From Muribaculaceae bacterium (lineage in GTDB: Bacteria; Bacteroidota; Bacteroidia; Bacteroidales; Muribaculaceae): a stretch of 64,000 bases of DNA. The notes beneath the pieces were generated by a model. That model was not told where the DNA came from. It saw only the letters and a list, made by a program, of their open reading frames with translations, and ran no database searches. The stretch lies in the NCBI GenBank assembly GCA_017505535.1, contig JAFVPD010000013.1:21271-85270 (forward strand), in the 5' to 3' direction. Positions 1 to 9,413 of this stretch are shown here, one piece after another. A program made the translations under genes and the position numbers. The stretch's first letter is position 1, and each line of letters begins with the position of its first letter.

Positions 1-760
1 TTACAGCTCGTGATAGCAGTTCGGCCGAGAGATGTGGCTCATTTTCCCAACAATCGATGACGACATCGGCAATCAATCGGTTGTCGAGGGCCTCAATTAT
101 GTCGTGAGTGTTTATGATCGGGCCTCGAGCGCTATTAATGATGAGTGTTTCGGGGTTTACGTTGTCGATAAAACTTCGGTCACACATGTGATAGGTTGCA
201 TATTCTCCGCTACGAGTGAGAGGTGTGTGAAATGTTATGATATCACTTCCTTGTGCGATGGTCGATAACGACACAAATTTATTGGTGCATTCAACTTTTT
301 GGCGAGGGGGGTCACATAGTAGCACTTTCATGCCAAGTTGTCGAGCCCATTGCTCAACAATAGAGCCAACATGCCCCACTCCAACAATGCCCAACGTCAA
401 CGATTGCAGAGGACGAGAATCATTGCGCATGCGACGCCAATGCAATATTGAGGCCATTACATATTGCGCCACTGCAGGGGCATTACACCCCGGAGCATTT
501 GAAACTGTTATGCCATTTCTTTGACAATATTCAAGGTCAATGTGGTCGGTGCCGATTGTTGCCGTAGCAATAAATCTGCATTGCGAGCCTGCAAGCAACG
601 ACGCGTCACAGCGAGTGCGAGTGCGAGTAATCAGCGCATCGGCCTGCGACATAGTCTCGGCGGTTATATCCTCCGGTGCAAGATATTTTACATTACAATA
701 ATCCTCAAGCAATCCCTTTATGAATGGGATTTTATTTTCTACTACAACATTTACCCTCAT
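1..760 (-). CDS. pdxB: 4-phosphoerythronate dehydrogenase, C-terminus cut by window edge
   Basis: Second enzyme of the DXP-dependent pyridoxal phosphate pathway; it oxidises 4-phospho-D-erythronate with NAD. About 253 residues are visible and reading runs off the left edge without a stop, so roughly the last quarter to third is missing. Starting from MRVNVVVENK one sees the N-terminal catalytic half, then the Rossmann motif LGIVGVGHVG near residue 125, the nucleotide-binding Asp in LLCDPP, the catalytic-Arg segment INSARGP near residue 207 and the Glu in CWENEP. The INSARG and WENEP segments match PdxB better than generic 2-hydroxyacid dehydrogenases. The ATG at 760 is preceded by a GAGG-like ribosome site. 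It follows a membrane protein gene by 8 bp and probably belongs to the cysE-purD run. Family assignment is strong. Confidence 0.88.
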   Translation of the reverse strand, partial: MRVNVVVENKIPFIKGLLEDYCNVKYLAPEDITAETMSQADALITRTRTRCDASLLAGSQCRFIATATIGTDHIDLEYCQRNGITVSNAPGCNAPAVAQYVMASILHWRRMRNDSRPLQSLTLGIVGVGHVGSIVEQWARQLGMKVLLCDPPRQKVECTNKFVSLSTIAQGSDIITFHTPLTRSGEYATYHMCDRSFIDNVNPETLIINSARGPIINTHDIIEALDNRLIADVVIDCWENEPHLSAELLSRAV

Positions 761-768
761 CACCTCGC

Positions 769-1743
769 CTAAGTTAAACTCCAGCAATACAACGCTACAT
801 AAATCAGAATCACCGATAGGATTGCGATATAACTGCGCTTTGACCTATTTAACGCAAAAAAATGCCCCACTTGAAATGCCGTGCAACAATTCAGCAACGG
901 AATATAAATGGACAAATTGGTATAATCAATCACAACCATCAAGGTGGTTACCACCGATAATACCAGCAAGAACCCATTATAGGCTCGCATCTTTGAGTTG
1001 TAGTTAAACACCTTCAGCAGATTTAAAATCGACATTACGATGGCCAATACTCCGGTTATTGCGGCAACCGATATAATGTGCAATGCATCATGGCTATCAA
1101 GAGCTGAAAAGATGTTCACATAATGAGGCACCTCAAGGGAAGAGAACGACACAAAGCCAAACCCCACCATTATCCAAATGGGAGTTATTACCCCGATAAT
1201 GGCCGCCATCAAAGTCTTCCACCCAAAAATGCGCATTTGAGCACACCCCAACAGAAAAATCGGGATATAAGCGATGTAGGCATATTGAGTCATTGTGCCC
1301 ACTGTCAACAATAGAAATATCAGGAAGATTGGCTGACGAGGATAGGGCTGGTTGTAGGTGCAATATAGCACAATGGTTGAGAACAAGACGATAAAACACA
1401 TCAATGTTCCGCCATAGAACTGACCCATGAGCGACGGCTCCGACATCTGCATTATGAGAAAGACTCCGGCTCCAAGGTCAGACATTGTTCGCAACACGTT
1501 AAACCACTTGTTGAGCAAAACGAGCATTCCGGCAACAAGAACGTTTAACAACACGTTGACAAACATAGAGGCGATGCCGGGTGTCATCCAATCGTTTGCC
1601 GACGGGAGCCACAGTCCGGTATCGCCTGGTAAATCTTCTATATTACCTAAACAATAGGACACAACTACGGCTATAATTGCGATTGCCATCATTGACATCG
1701 CGCCAAAGCGAGAGTGCAAAAACCTCACAAAGTTGTGTTCCAT
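769..1743 (-). CDS. Polytopic inner-membrane protein of unknown function
   Basis: A 324-residue, very hydrophobic protein with roughly eight to ten predicted membrane segments spread over its whole length and only short loops. No catalytic motif is visible. It lies 27 bp after purD and 8 bp before pdxB on the same strand, so it is probably co-transcribed. In other Bacteroidota a membrane protein of similar size (the DUF6427 type) often sits beside purD; position and topology suggest a relative, but I cannot confirm that by reading. The ATG at 1743 begins MEHNFVRFLHSRFG, a positively charged lead-in to the first helix. The function is unknown. Confidence 0.75.
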   Translation of the reverse strand: MEHNFVRFLHSRFGAMSMMAIAIIAVVVSYCLGNIEDLPGDTGLWLPSANDWMTPGIASMFVNVLLNVLVAGMLVLLNKWFNVLRTMSDLGAGVFLIMQMSEPSLMGQFYGGTLMCFIVLFSTIVLYCTYNQPYPRQPIFLIFLLLTVGTMTQYAYIAYIPIFLLGCAQMRIFGWKTLMAAIIGVITPIWIMVGFGFVSFSSLEVPHYVNIFSALDSHDALHIISVAAITGVLAIVMSILNLLKVFNYNSKMRAYNGFLLVLSVVTTLMVVIDYTNLSIYIPLLNCCTAFQVGHFFALNRSKRSYIAILSVILIYVALYCWSLT

Positions 1744-1770
1744 AGTTAGAGAAATGAACGTTTTTTATTT

Positions 1771-3045
1771 TTACTTGCGCAAATCGTTACCAATATCACG
1801 ACGGAAGTATTTGCCATCAAAGTCAACCAATGCTATGCTGGCATAACTCTTGGCCAATGCTTCTTCCATGTCTTTTCCATAGGAACTTGCAGCAATTACA
1901 CGACCTCCTGAGGTAACTACACCTCCGTCAGCAGCTTTTGTTCCTGCGTGGAACATAATGCTATCGGAAACTTTTTCAAGACCGGTGATTTTCTTTCCTT
2001 TTTCATAGTCACCGGGATAACCGCCCGATACCATCATTACAGTAACAGCCGTGCGAGGATCTTCTTTAAGCTCCAATGAGCCCAAATTACCCTTAGCGGC
2101 AGCGTGCATGAGTTCGACCAAGTCGCTATCGATGCGCAACATCACGGCTTCGGTCTCAGGGTCGCCCATGCGCACATTATATTCAATCACCATTGGTTCT
2201 CCACCCACATTTATGAGGCCCAAGAAGATAAATCCACGATACACAATCTTCTCGGCGAGCAACCCCTTGATAGTTGGCTCAATGATGCGTTGACGCACTT
2301 TTTCCATGAATACCTCGTCGGCAAACGGAACCGGGCTCACAGCACCCATTCCACCTGTATTCAAACCTGTGTCACCTTCACCAATGCGTTTATAATCTTT
2401 TGCTACCGGCAATACACGATAAGAGCCATTGCCATCGGTCAACACAAATACCGAACATTCAATACCTGAAAGGAACTCTTCGATGACTACAGTTGCCGAT
2501 GACGCGCCAAACATGCCTGAAAGCATTTCTTTGAGCGATGCACGAGCTTCCTCAATTGTGGGAACAATGAGCACACCCTTTCCGGCAGCCAATCCGTCGG
2601 CCTTGAGCACATAGGGAGCTTGAAGTTCCTCCAAGAAGCGGTATCCGTCTTCAATTGTGTCGGCTGTGAAACTACGATAACGTGCAGTCGGGATATTGTT
2701 CTTCACCATGAACTGCTTGGCAAAGTCCTTGCTTCCTTCGAGAGCAGCACCCGCTTTAGATGGTCCTACGACCAAAGTTTCATCGTTTTCAAAATCGTCA
2801 TAAATTCCCTTCACCAACGGATCTTCGTTGCCCACTACAATCATCTTCACATCATTGGCTTTGACAAATTCTTTCACAGCGTCAAAGTCAAGAGGCGATA
2901 GGGCCACATTTGTGCCATATTGAGATGTTCCTCCATTTCCGGGAGCGATATATAACTTACCCAAAAGAGGGCTTTGTGACATTTTCCATGCCAAAGCCGA
3001 CTCACGTCCACCAGAGCCGAGCAAAAGTATATCCATTTTTTCCAT
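1771..3045 (-). CDS. purD: Phosphoribosylamine--glycine ligase (GAR synthetase)
   Basis: Cytosolic ATP-grasp enzyme that joins 5-phosphoribosylamine and glycine, the second step of purine synthesis. The 424-residue length is normal. The N-terminal domain starts [17 protein letters not shown], the PurD signature. The ATP-grasp part contains [14 protein letters not shown], the segment [11 protein letters not shown], and the metal-binding stretch [14 protein letters not shown] second ATG at 3036 would remove three residues (MEK); 3045 is kept. It sits 8 bp after the rlmL-like gene and 27 bp before a membrane protein gene. No defects are visible. Confidence 0.97.
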   Translation of the reverse strand: MEKMDILLLGSGGRESALAWKMSQSPLLGKLYIAPGNGGTSQYGTNVALSPLDFDAVKEFVKANDVKMIVVGNEDPLVKGIYDDFENDETLVVGPSKAGAALEGSKDFAKQFMVKNNIPTARYRSFTADTIEDGYRFLEELQAPYVLKADGLAAGKGVLIVPTIEEARASLKEMLSGMFGASSATVVIEEFLSGIECSVFVLTDGNGSYRVLPVAKDYKRIGEGDTGLNTGGMGAVSPVPFADEVFMEKVRQRIIEPTIKGLLAEKIVYRGFIFLGLINVGGEPMVIEYNVRMGDPETEAVMLRIDSDLVELMHAAAKGNLGSLELKEDPRTAVTVMMVSGGYPGDYEKGKKITGLEKVSDSIMFHAGTKAADGGVVTSGGRVIAASSYGKDMEEALAKSYASIALVDFDGKYFRRDIGNDLRK

Positions 3046-3053
3046 ATCGGTAA

Positions 3054-4592
3054 TTATTGATTTTCAGTGTTTTCAGATGAATCTTTTTTAGTCTCAGCTT
3101 TTTTCCACCCACGACGAGAACGCATTATGCGTTGGTCCTCGGTAGCGGGTTTGTGTGCACCACGCTTAAGCACAGCTTCCAACAAGCCTTCATTGCGACG
3201 CACTGCCAATGGGTTTTCACTATTTGCAGACGCATTTTGACGACGACGCTCGCGTCCTTTTGGTTTTGCTTGATATTTCTCTTCGAGCTTGTTGCGAGGT
3301 GATTTCTTTTCCTGTCGAGAATCTTTTCCTCCCATTCCTTTGCGACGGGCATCGGCCTTCCACTCGCGATCAGATATGCGGCGTGGCTTCTTGTCTTTAT
3401 TATCGGTTTTAGCTCGTTCTTTTTTCAATGTGCCACCTTCGCTACGGAATGTCTTTTTATCGCCTTCAAAAATCACATATTCACGCAATTCACATTCAAG
3501 GGCACCATTCAATATGGGAGTTTTTGACGATGGGGTGAGTCCTACTTTATCAAAAAACTCATTACGATAGCCTATTATCCACGCTTTTCCCTTGAACACA
3601 TGCTTGAGTTTGCTACCTATGGTATCATACAATCCCTCCATGTCATCGGCCGAGATGCGTTCTCCGTAGGGAGGATTTGTGATTACCACACAATTTTCAG
3701 GCGCTTCTTCCCATTGTGCCAATGGTTTAATCTCAAGATTGATATATTTTGACACGCCGGCTTGTTTTATATTTTTCTCTGCGATGGCTATAGCCTTTGG
3801 CGAGATATCGGCTCCATAGATTTTATACTCAAACTCACGTTCAGCCGAGTCGTCATTGTACAAGCGGTCGAAAAGTTCCTCATCAAAATCGGGCCACTGT
3901 TCAAATGCAAATGATTTGCGATAAACTCCGGGATTGATATTTGCGGCAATGAGAGCAGCTTCAATGAGGAAAGTTCCCGAGCCGCACATCGGATCAACCA
4001 AAGGAGATTGACCGTTCCACCCGCTTTTGAGTATAATTCCTGCCGCAAGCACTTCGTTGATTGGCGCCTCAGTTTGCGCCACACGATAACCACGCTTGTG
4101 CAATGACTCTCCCGAAGAGTCGAGCGACAATGTAATGCGATCTTGAGCAATGTGAACGTTTATATTTACATCGGCATCTTGAAGACGCACTCCGGGACGT
4201 TTATCAGGCCCATATTTGTCTTTGAAAAAATCCACAATTGCATCTTTTACTCGATAGGTAACAAATCGAGAGTGTGAAAATTCTTCGGAATTCACGACCG
4301 AATCAATCGAGAACGTTTTTTCTAAATTGAGCACTTGTGTCCAATCATAGTCCTTGACCATTTCATACAACGAATCGGTATCATTGGCTATGAATTTATA
4401 TATTGGTTTAAGAATGCGCAAAGCTGTGCGACAGCACAAATTGGCCTTATATAGCAACTCTTTGTCACCCTCAAACGACACCATGCGTCGGCCCACTTGA
4501 ATATTTTGCGCGCCCAATGCTTTTAATTCTTCGGCAAGCACCTCCTCAAGACCTTGAAAGGTCTTTGCTACCATTTCAAAACAATCCTTCAT
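3054..4592 (-). CDS. THUMP-domain 23S rRNA guanine-N2 methyltransferase, RlmL-like, with basic tail
   Basis: Probably an SAM-dependent m2G methyltransferase acting on 23S rRNA. The first ~160 residues resemble an N-terminal ferredoxin-like plus THUMP RNA-binding region. A class I Rossmann methyltransferase follows, with motif [16 protein letters not shown] near residue 200 and the N2-guanine catalytic motif NPPYGERI near residue 308. E. coli RlmL is much longer because it is fused to RlmK; this protein lacks that second domain. From about residue 385 it instead has a ~125-residue Lys/Arg/Glu-rich, low-complexity tail, probably disordered and RNA-binding. I chose the ATG at 4592, which shares one base with the cysE stop (TGATG), over the in-frame GTG at 4595. 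Which nucleotide it modifies is not shown by the sequence. Confidence 0.88.
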   Translation of the reverse strand: MKDCFEMVAKTFQGLEEVLAEELKALGAQNIQVGRRMVSFEGDKELLYKANLCCRTALRILKPIYKFIANDTDSLYEMVKDYDWTQVLNLEKTFSIDSVVNSEEFSHSRFVTYRVKDAIVDFFKDKYGPDKRPGVRLQDADVNINVHIAQDRITLSLDSSGESLHKRGYRVAQTEAPINEVLAAGIILKSGWNGQSPLVDPMCGSGTFLIEAALIAANINPGVYRKSFAFEQWPDFDEELFDRLYNDDSAEREFEYKIYGADISPKAIAIAEKNIKQAGVSKYINLEIKPLAQWEEAPENCVVITNPPYGERISADDMEGLYDTIGSKLKHVFKGKAWIIGYRNEFFDKVGLTPSSKTPILNGALECELREYVIFEGDKKTFRSEGGTLKKERAKTDNKDKKPRRISDREWKADARRKGMGGKDSRQEKKSPRNKLEEKYQAKPKGRERRRQNASANSENPLAVRRNEGLLEAVLKRGAHKPATEDQRIMRSRRGWKKAETKKDSSENTENQ

Positions 4593-5512
4593 CACTGCTT
4601 AAATCTTAATATATTGTTAGCCTTTGCTTGTACAAGTTTCTCCCCTTCAGCCACATCTTCAGTAACCCAAATGTTACCTCCAATCACAGCATTTGCGCCC
4701 ACATGAATGCGACCAAGAATTGATGTATTGGAATAAATCACGACATTGTCACCAATAACCGGGTGGCGTGGTATTCCTTTTATGGGATTATTATTCTCGT
4801 CGGTATCAAAACTTTTTGCGCCAAGTGTTACCCCTTGATAGATTTTTACATTATTTCCGATAATAGCTGTTTCACCCACCACAATGCCGGTACCATGGTC
4901 AATGGTAAACGATTCGCCAATAGTTGCGGCCGGGTGAATATCGATTCCGGTTTCACTATGGGCCTGTTCACTAATCATTCGTGGGATAATGGGCACATCT
5001 AATTTTACCAATTCATGTGCTATGCGATAATTACTAATAGCACGTATTGCCGGATAGCAGTATATCACCTCATCGGTTGATTTTGCTGCCGGATCGCCAA
5101 GATAAGTTGCTTTTACATCGGTTGTCAACAAACGTCGCAATTCGGGTAAATTAGCAATAAATGCTTCGGCCTTTTCCTCGGCTTGTCGCTGAAGTTCGTT
5201 CAATTGCATTTCTTCGCCACCTTCGACATTGAAACACAACCCGGCCATAATCTGATTTACCAACACGACAAACAATCGTTCACACCTTATTCCGGTGTAA
5301 TGCTCCACATTAAAACGGCTCACATCTCCGTCACCAAAAAATCCCGGGAAAATCAGAGCGCGACACAACTCAACAATCTCTGCCACGGCTCGCTGCGATG
5401 GCAATGGCTCTCCCTGCCACCTTAGATGGCACACACTATGCAAATTTTCAGGGCGCGACAATGCCGTTACGATGTCGGCCATTTGTTTAACGCGTCGATT
5501 TGTCTGCTCCAT
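4592..5512 (-). CDS. cysE: Serine O-acetyltransferase
   Basis: Makes O-acetylserine from serine and acetyl-CoA, the committed step to cysteine. The C-terminal third is a left-handed beta-helix of hexapeptide repeats with the SAT signature DHGTGIVVGET (catalytic His) and the motif IDIHPAATIG. An alpha-helical N-terminal domain precedes it, about 306 residues in all, as in other Bacteroidota. An in-frame TTG at 5521 would add MKR, but the promoter at 5537-5567 places transcription start near 5530, so the ATG at 5512 is preferred. It is the first gene of the cysE, rlmL-like, purD, membrane protein, pdxB run and its stop overlaps the next start. metY near the right edge is another sulfur-assimilation gene but is not linked. 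Confidence 0.93.
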   Translation of the reverse strand: MEQTNRRVKQMADIVTALSRPENLHSVCHLRWQGEPLPSQRAVAEIVELCRALIFPGFFGDGDVSRFNVEHYTGIRCERLFVVLVNQIMAGLCFNVEGGEEMQLNELQRQAEEKAEAFIANLPELRRLLTTDVKATYLGDPAAKSTDEVIYCYPAIRAISNYRIAHELVKLDVPIIPRMISEQAHSETGIDIHPAATIGESFTIDHGTGIVVGETAIIGNNVKIYQGVTLGAKSFDTDENNNPIKGIPRHPVIGDNVVIYSNTSILGRIHVGANAVIGGNIWVTEDVAEGEKLVQAKANNILRFKQ

Positions 5513-5536
5513 ACGTTTCAATTAGCAATATTTCTG

Positions 5537-5567
5537 CAAAGTTACACCAATCAAGCCAATAAAGCAA
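5537..5567 (-). promoter_or_regulatory. Bacteroidota housekeeping promoter upstream of cysE
   Basis: On the minus strand the -7 box TAACTTTG (5537-5544) is preceded, after exactly 20 bp, by a TTG -33 box (5565-5567). This matches the known Bacteroidota consensus TTG, 19-21 bp, TAnnTTTG. It would start the cysE-purD-pdxB transcript and separates it from the upstream pdxJ-exb-tonB run. Confidence 0.75.
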
Positions 5568-5595
5568 GTTTACAAACCCTTTATTCCGACCATTT

Positions 5596-6375
5596 TTATT
5601 CAAATCGCCAGGTAATGATGCCCACTTGTTCGGCTGTAGCATCAAGAGCAACAGAGAAACGCGACACTTTTGATGCTTCTATGCAACTATTTCGCACATC
5701 GGCACGAGAGGCCGCGGGGCCATCACCCCCAACATATTCTGGGACTCCTACGACTTGTCCCTGCCGATTAACTCTCACTTTAATGCGCAGTTCGCCTGTC
5801 AGCCTACTTTTAGGACGACCAAATGACTCCATCGTGCGACCACGCAAAGTGTGCCCCGGAGAGCCATTTGCGGCACCCACGGTTGCATTTCCATCGGGAG
5901 ATCCGGCATTTCCGTCACCATTTCCACCTCCACCAAATTTTACTTGATTGCGAATGCGTTCAGCCGCCTCCTGCTCACGTTTGGCACGTTGTTGCTCGGC
6001 GATTTCTTCCTCTGTTGGGCCTGGAGTTGTAGTCTTAGGTTTTTCTTTCACTTTGGCAGGTGATTCTTGCTGCGACGAAACGAGCGATTGGGGTTGACCG
6101 GTAGTTCCCTCCGAAACAACATCATCACCATCAACCGACTTAGCCGGCGATTGGTCGGGTGACGGAGTTGACTTCCCGGGAGTGGTCAAATTATGTCCAA
6201 GCATCACATATTCTCCCCCAAAAAGTATTTCACTCGAATCAACCGGTGGCCACTTGCGAGTTTCCGAGGCATTATATCGCAACGTTGCAACCATCATTAT
6301 CACGAGTATTAACACGTGAAAAACAATAGTAGCAATTAAAGCCACCGAATGGTTGCGACGATTCTCGGATTTCAT
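5596..6375 (-). CDS. TonB/TolA-like energy transducer
   Basis: A 259-residue protein with a short basic cytoplasmic tip, one membrane helix at about residues 10-30, a Pro/Ser/Thr/Lys-rich linker, a charged Glu/Arg helix near 120-145 and a Gly/Asn-rich stretch. The C-terminal ~70 residues resemble a TonB C-terminal domain (a LRIKVRVNRQGQVVGV strand and a terminal ITWRFE). It follows exbD by 8 bp and exbB before that, so it is most likely the partner that carries proton-motive force from ExbBD to outer-membrane receptors. The Gly-rich linker also recalls TolA; substrate receptors cannot be named. It is the last gene of its run and is followed by the cysE promoter. Confidence 0.82.
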   Translation of the reverse strand: MKSENRRNHSVALIATIVFHVLILVIMMVATLRYNASETRKWPPVDSSEILFGGEYVMLGHNLTTPGKSTPSPDQSPAKSVDGDDVVSEGTTGQPQSLVSSQQESPAKVKEKPKTTTPGPTEEEIAEQQRAKREQEAAERIRNQVKFGGGGNGDGNAGSPDGNATVGAANGSPGHTLRGRTMESFGRPKSRLTGELRIKVRVNRQGQVVGVPEYVGGDGPAASRADVRNSCIEASKVSRFSVALDATAEQVGIITWRFE

Positions 6376-6383
6376 GGTGTAAC

Positions 6384-6806
6384 TTATTTACGATTACGTC
6401 CTGCGGGCTTTGTGGCAAGCACCATTTTCAGATTATTCTGCGCTCCCATTTCAAGGATTTTCACAATTTCGCCATAAGGCACCTCCTCATCGGCAAAAAG
6501 AGCTATATAACTTTCGGGAGATTGTGCTTGAGTCATTTTAAGGAACGACAACAGAGCACCGGCCTCAATGGGCTGTGGCTCTTCTTTCCCGAATGATGCA
6601 TACAATTTCAATTCTTTATCGAGATATACTCGTGTTCCGGGCTTAATGGCTGTTTGTTCTGAACTTTGTGGCAAATTCACCTCAAGCGCCGTAGGGAACA
6701 CAAATGTTGACGTCACCATAAAAAAGATCAGCAACAAGAAGATAACATCGGTCATCGATGCCATCGAAAACATTGCCATCATGTCGTGTTGTTTTTTCAG
6801 TGCCAT
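6384..6806 (-). CDS. exbD: ExbD/TolR family proton-channel subunit
   Basis: A 140-residue protein with one N-terminal transmembrane helix and a periplasmic domain. The segment SMTDVIFLLLIFFMVTSTF carries the conserved membrane Asp at residue 20 that ExbD uses for proton transfer, followed by the typical VNLPQS transition into the periplasm. It lies between exbB (33 bp) and the TonB-like gene (8 bp), which supports an ExbBD-TonB complex. Length and topology are normal for the family. Confidence 0.92.
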   Translation of the reverse strand: MALKKQHDMMAMFSMASMTDVIFLLLIFFMVTSTFVFPTALEVNLPQSSEQTAIKPGTRVYLDKELKLYASFGKEEPQPIEAGALLSFLKMTQAQSPESYIALFADEEVPYGEIVKILEMGAQNNLKMVLATKPAGRNRK

Positions 6807-6839
6807 AGCTCAAAAGGCTTATATTGTCGTGATAATCTA

Positions 6840-7544
6840 TTATTGGGCCGGCTCGTTGAGCAAGTCCATAAATTCCATTGTTTTGGCCTCTAGCATATTC
6901 ATCACTTTATTGATGCGTGCCACCAAGTAATTATATGCAAACATGGCAATAATTCCCACAATGAGACCGGCAACAGTAGTTACAAGTGCCTCATATATGC
7001 CACCGGCAAGCACATCTATGTTGGCCGAGCTTCCGGCACTTGCAAGGTTGTAAAAGGCATCGACCATACCCATCACCGTTCCTAAAAATCCGAGCATTGG
7101 CGCACCGGCAGCAGTTGTTGCCAACCAAGGCAATCCTTTCCCCAAGGTGGCAATTTCAAGATTTCCTGTGTTTTCGATTGCAACAAGCACGTCATTCATG
7201 GGGCGGCCTATGCGTGAAATACCTTTCGCAATGAGACGAGAATAGGGCGAATAGTTTTTCTTGCAAAGGTTCATAGCGCTTTCTATTTCTCCTTCATGAA
7301 TGTAGTCTTTTATACGTTTCATGAACGTGCTGTCCTCGCGACTTGCGTCTCTAATTACTATTGCTCGCTCAATCAAAATGTATATACACACTACCGAAAG
7401 TATCAACAACGGAATCATAATGAAACCGCCTTCAAGGCACAAATCCCAGACCGACAATTCGGCTGTCTTTTGTGTTGCTACAGCTGCAATGCTATCGGTT
7501 GCTATCGGTGCTGCATCGGGTGTTATCAGTGAAAATATTGACAT
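6840..7544 (-). CDS. exbB: MotA/TolQ/ExbB family proton-channel subunit
   Basis: A 234-residue inner-membrane protein with three hydrophobic segments: one near residues 35-60 (EGGFIMIPLLILSVVCIYIL) and two in the second half containing the conserved pattern GLPWLATTAAGAPMLGFLGTV and VTTVAGLIVGIIAMFAYN. Together with ExbD it forms the proton-driven motor that energises TonB. It starts 37 bp after pdxJ and precedes exbD, so all four genes probably share a transcript. TolQ is the alternative name; the absence of tolB/pal neighbours favours ExbB. Confidence 0.92.
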   Translation of the reverse strand: MSIFSLITPDAAPIATDSIAAVATQKTAELSVWDLCLEGGFIMIPLLILSVVCIYILIERAIVIRDASREDSTFMKRIKDYIHEGEIESAMNLCKKNYSPYSRLIAKGISRIGRPMNDVLVAIENTGNLEIATLGKGLPWLATTAAGAPMLGFLGTVMGMVDAFYNLASAGSSANIDVLAGGIYEALVTTVAGLIVGIIAMFAYNYLVARINKVMNMLEAKTMEFMDLLNEPAQ

Positions 7545-7581
7545 AATGTTGTGTTTTTTGTTAAGATGAAGAAAAGTTTAA

Positions 7582-8295
7582 TTATACCAGACACGCCTTG
7601 TAGCGTTTGATTGTCTCTTCAAGACCATAGTACAACGCGTCACAAATGAGAGCATGTCCTATTGAAACTTCATTGAGGTAGGGCAGATTTTGAGCGAAAA
7701 ATTGAAGATTTTCAAGGCTCAGGTCATGCCCGGCATTGACGCCAAGTCCCACTTTATGAGCGGCTTTACTTGCCTCAACAAATGGAGCTACTGCAGCCTC
7801 AGGATTTGTTGGATAACGATCGGCATAGGGCTTAGTGTACAATTCTACACGGTCGGCTCCGGCCTTGGCTGCATATTTAATGTTTTCCACATCGGTTCCC
7901 ACAAATATCGATGAACGTATTCCGGCATCGCGCAACGTATCGATTATGCCTGTAAGAAATTCCAAATGTTTGGCAACGTCCCAACCGGCACTCGAAGTGA
8001 TTGCGTCGGGTGCATCGGGCACGAGAGTTACTTGCGCCGGCTTTACCTTAAGCACCAAATCCATAAATTCGGGAGACGGATATCCCTCGATGTTAAACTC
8101 GGTTTTTACCATCGGGCGAAGGGTGAACACATCGTCACGACGTATGTGTCGTTCATCGGGACGAGGGTGCACCGTAATGCCATTAGCACCAAAAGCCTCA
8201 CAATCAAGGGCAACTTGTTGTACATTAGGACGATTTTCTCCTCTGGCATTGCGCAATGTCGCAATTTTGTTGATATTAACGCTTAAATTTATCAT
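7582..8295 (-). CDS. pdxJ: Pyridoxine 5'-phosphate synthase
   Basis: Condenses 1-deoxyxylulose 5-phosphate with 3-amino-2-oxopropyl phosphate in the last ring-forming step of DXP-dependent vitamin B6 synthesis. The 237-residue TIM barrel opens with [16 protein letters not shown] and carries [13 protein letters not shown] near residue 40, both diagnostic, plus [11 protein letters not shown] and [11 protein letters not shown] near the C-terminus. pdxB of the same pathway is 7 kb away on the same strand. It heads a run with exbB, exbD and the TonB-like gene. Confidence 0.97.
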   Translation of the reverse strand: MINLSVNINKIATLRNARGENRPNVQQVALDCEAFGANGITVHPRPDERHIRRDDVFTLRPMVKTEFNIEGYPSPEFMDLVLKVKPAQVTLVPDAPDAITSSAGWDVAKHLEFLTGIIDTLRDAGIRSSIFVGTDVENIKYAAKAGADRVELYTKPYADRYPTNPEAAVAPFVEASKAAHKVGLGVNAGHDLSLENLQFFAQNLPYLNEVSIGHALICDALYYGLEETIKRYKACLV

Positions 8296-8400
8296 TGATT
8301 TTACCTAAATTCTCTTAACTTTTTATTGTAGATGCTTGTTTCTGTGACAAATGTGAAGAATTATTCATATATTTGCCATGCAAAATCAGATTTCAGACTA

Positions 8401-8408
8401 CAAAAGTA
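8401..8408 (-). promoter_or_regulatory. Possible -7 box for pdxJ
   Basis: The minus strand reads TACTTTTG, a match to TAnnTTTG, 105 bp before the pdxJ ATG. No TTG lies at the expected 19-21 bp distance, so this is a weak candidate. A similar plus-strand octamer, TATATTTG at 8368-8375, could serve nadK. The remaining intergenic DNA between the two divergent genes shows nothing else I recognise. Confidence 0.35.
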
Positions 8409-8540
8409 ATACGAAATAATAAGAATGCGAAAGTTTTGACGGCAAAAGATATATTTTTTAAACAAAAATACATGCCTTTCACCTAAAATTAACAACGTGA
8501 TTATCGACTTCTCAATAACTTTCGCAAAAAAGAATTGACA

Positions 8541-9413
8541 ATGAAAATAGCCATCTACGGAAATAAACATCAAGAGGCTCACATTGAGGCCCTCTTCCGC
8601 TTTTTTGAAGCATTGTCAAGCCACCCGGGCTTGTCGGTGGCAATGGAATACACTTTTTTCAATTATCTTAGTCGCATACTACCTTCTCAACCCCACGTCG
8701 ATGAGGTGATACATGGCGACAAATTCTCGGCTCAATTTGCCCTGAGTCTCGGTGGAGATGGCACTTTTCTGCGTACGGCTCAGTGGGTAGGGTCCAAAAA
8801 TATTCCAATCTTGGGTATCAATACCGGACATTTGGGATATTTGGCCGACACTCAAATTGATGAAGCGACCGACATTATTGATGGCATCATTAATAATCAG
8901 TTTAAAATTGAAGAACGTAGTCTCATTGAAGTTGAAACCGACAACGAGTCAGGCCCCGACTGGAAATTTGCACTGAACGAAGTAGCGATTCTGAAACAAG
9001 ACACTGCATCAATGATAACCGTAAAAGCAGCAATTGATGACGTTGATATCGCGTCATACAAGTGCGACGGGCTCATTATTGCCACTCCTACAGGGTCAAC
9101 CGGCTACAACCTTTCGGTGGGTGGACCCATCATCGAGCCATGTGCGCCCAATTGGGTTATATCGCCCATTGCCGCCCACTCGCTCACGATGCGTCCGCTC
9201 GTTGTGCGCAACACCGGAATCATTACAGCTACTACCACGTCGCGAGCATCTAATTATCTGCTGAGTTTAGATGGACGATCAACAACGATGCAATCCGGCA
9301 CAACCATAAAAATTCGCAAGGCTCCATTTTCAATCAAAGTGGCTCAACGCCCCGACCATCATTTTTGTGACACTTTACGCGACAAACTTCTTTGGGGCAT
9401 TGACAAACGCTGA
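8541..9413 (+). CDS. nadK: NAD kinase
   Basis: Phosphorylates NAD to NADP with ATP or polyphosphate. The 290-residue protein has the catalytic LGGDGTFLRTA motif near residue 75, GINTGHLGYLAD near 95, and the NAD-site signature DGLIIATPTGSTGYNLSVGGP near 180. An in-frame TTG at 8535 adds two residues, but the ATG at 8541 (MKIAIYGNK) is the better start. Its stop overlaps the start of the downstream metalloprotease gene (TGATG), implying translational coupling. Confidence 0.96.
   Translation: MKIAIYGNKHQEAHIEALFRFFEALSSHPGLSVAMEYTFFNYLSRILPSQPHVDEVIHGDKFSAQFALSLGGDGTFLRTAQWVGSKNIPILGINTGHLGYLADTQIDEATDIIDGIINNQFKIEERSLIEVETDNESGPDWKFALNEVAILKQDTASMITVKAAIDDVDIASYKCDGLIIATPTGSTGYNLSVGGPIIEPCAPNWVISPIAAHSLTMRPLVVRNTGIITATTTSRASNYLLSLDGRSTTMQSGTTIKIRKAPFSIKVAQRPDHHFCDTLRDKLLWGIDKR

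Noticed and set aside
8361..8582. A 73-codon minus-strand reading frame opposite the nadK start region
   Set aside because: It overlaps the divergent promoter region and the nadK N-terminus, its protein looks random, and nadK on the other strand is certain.
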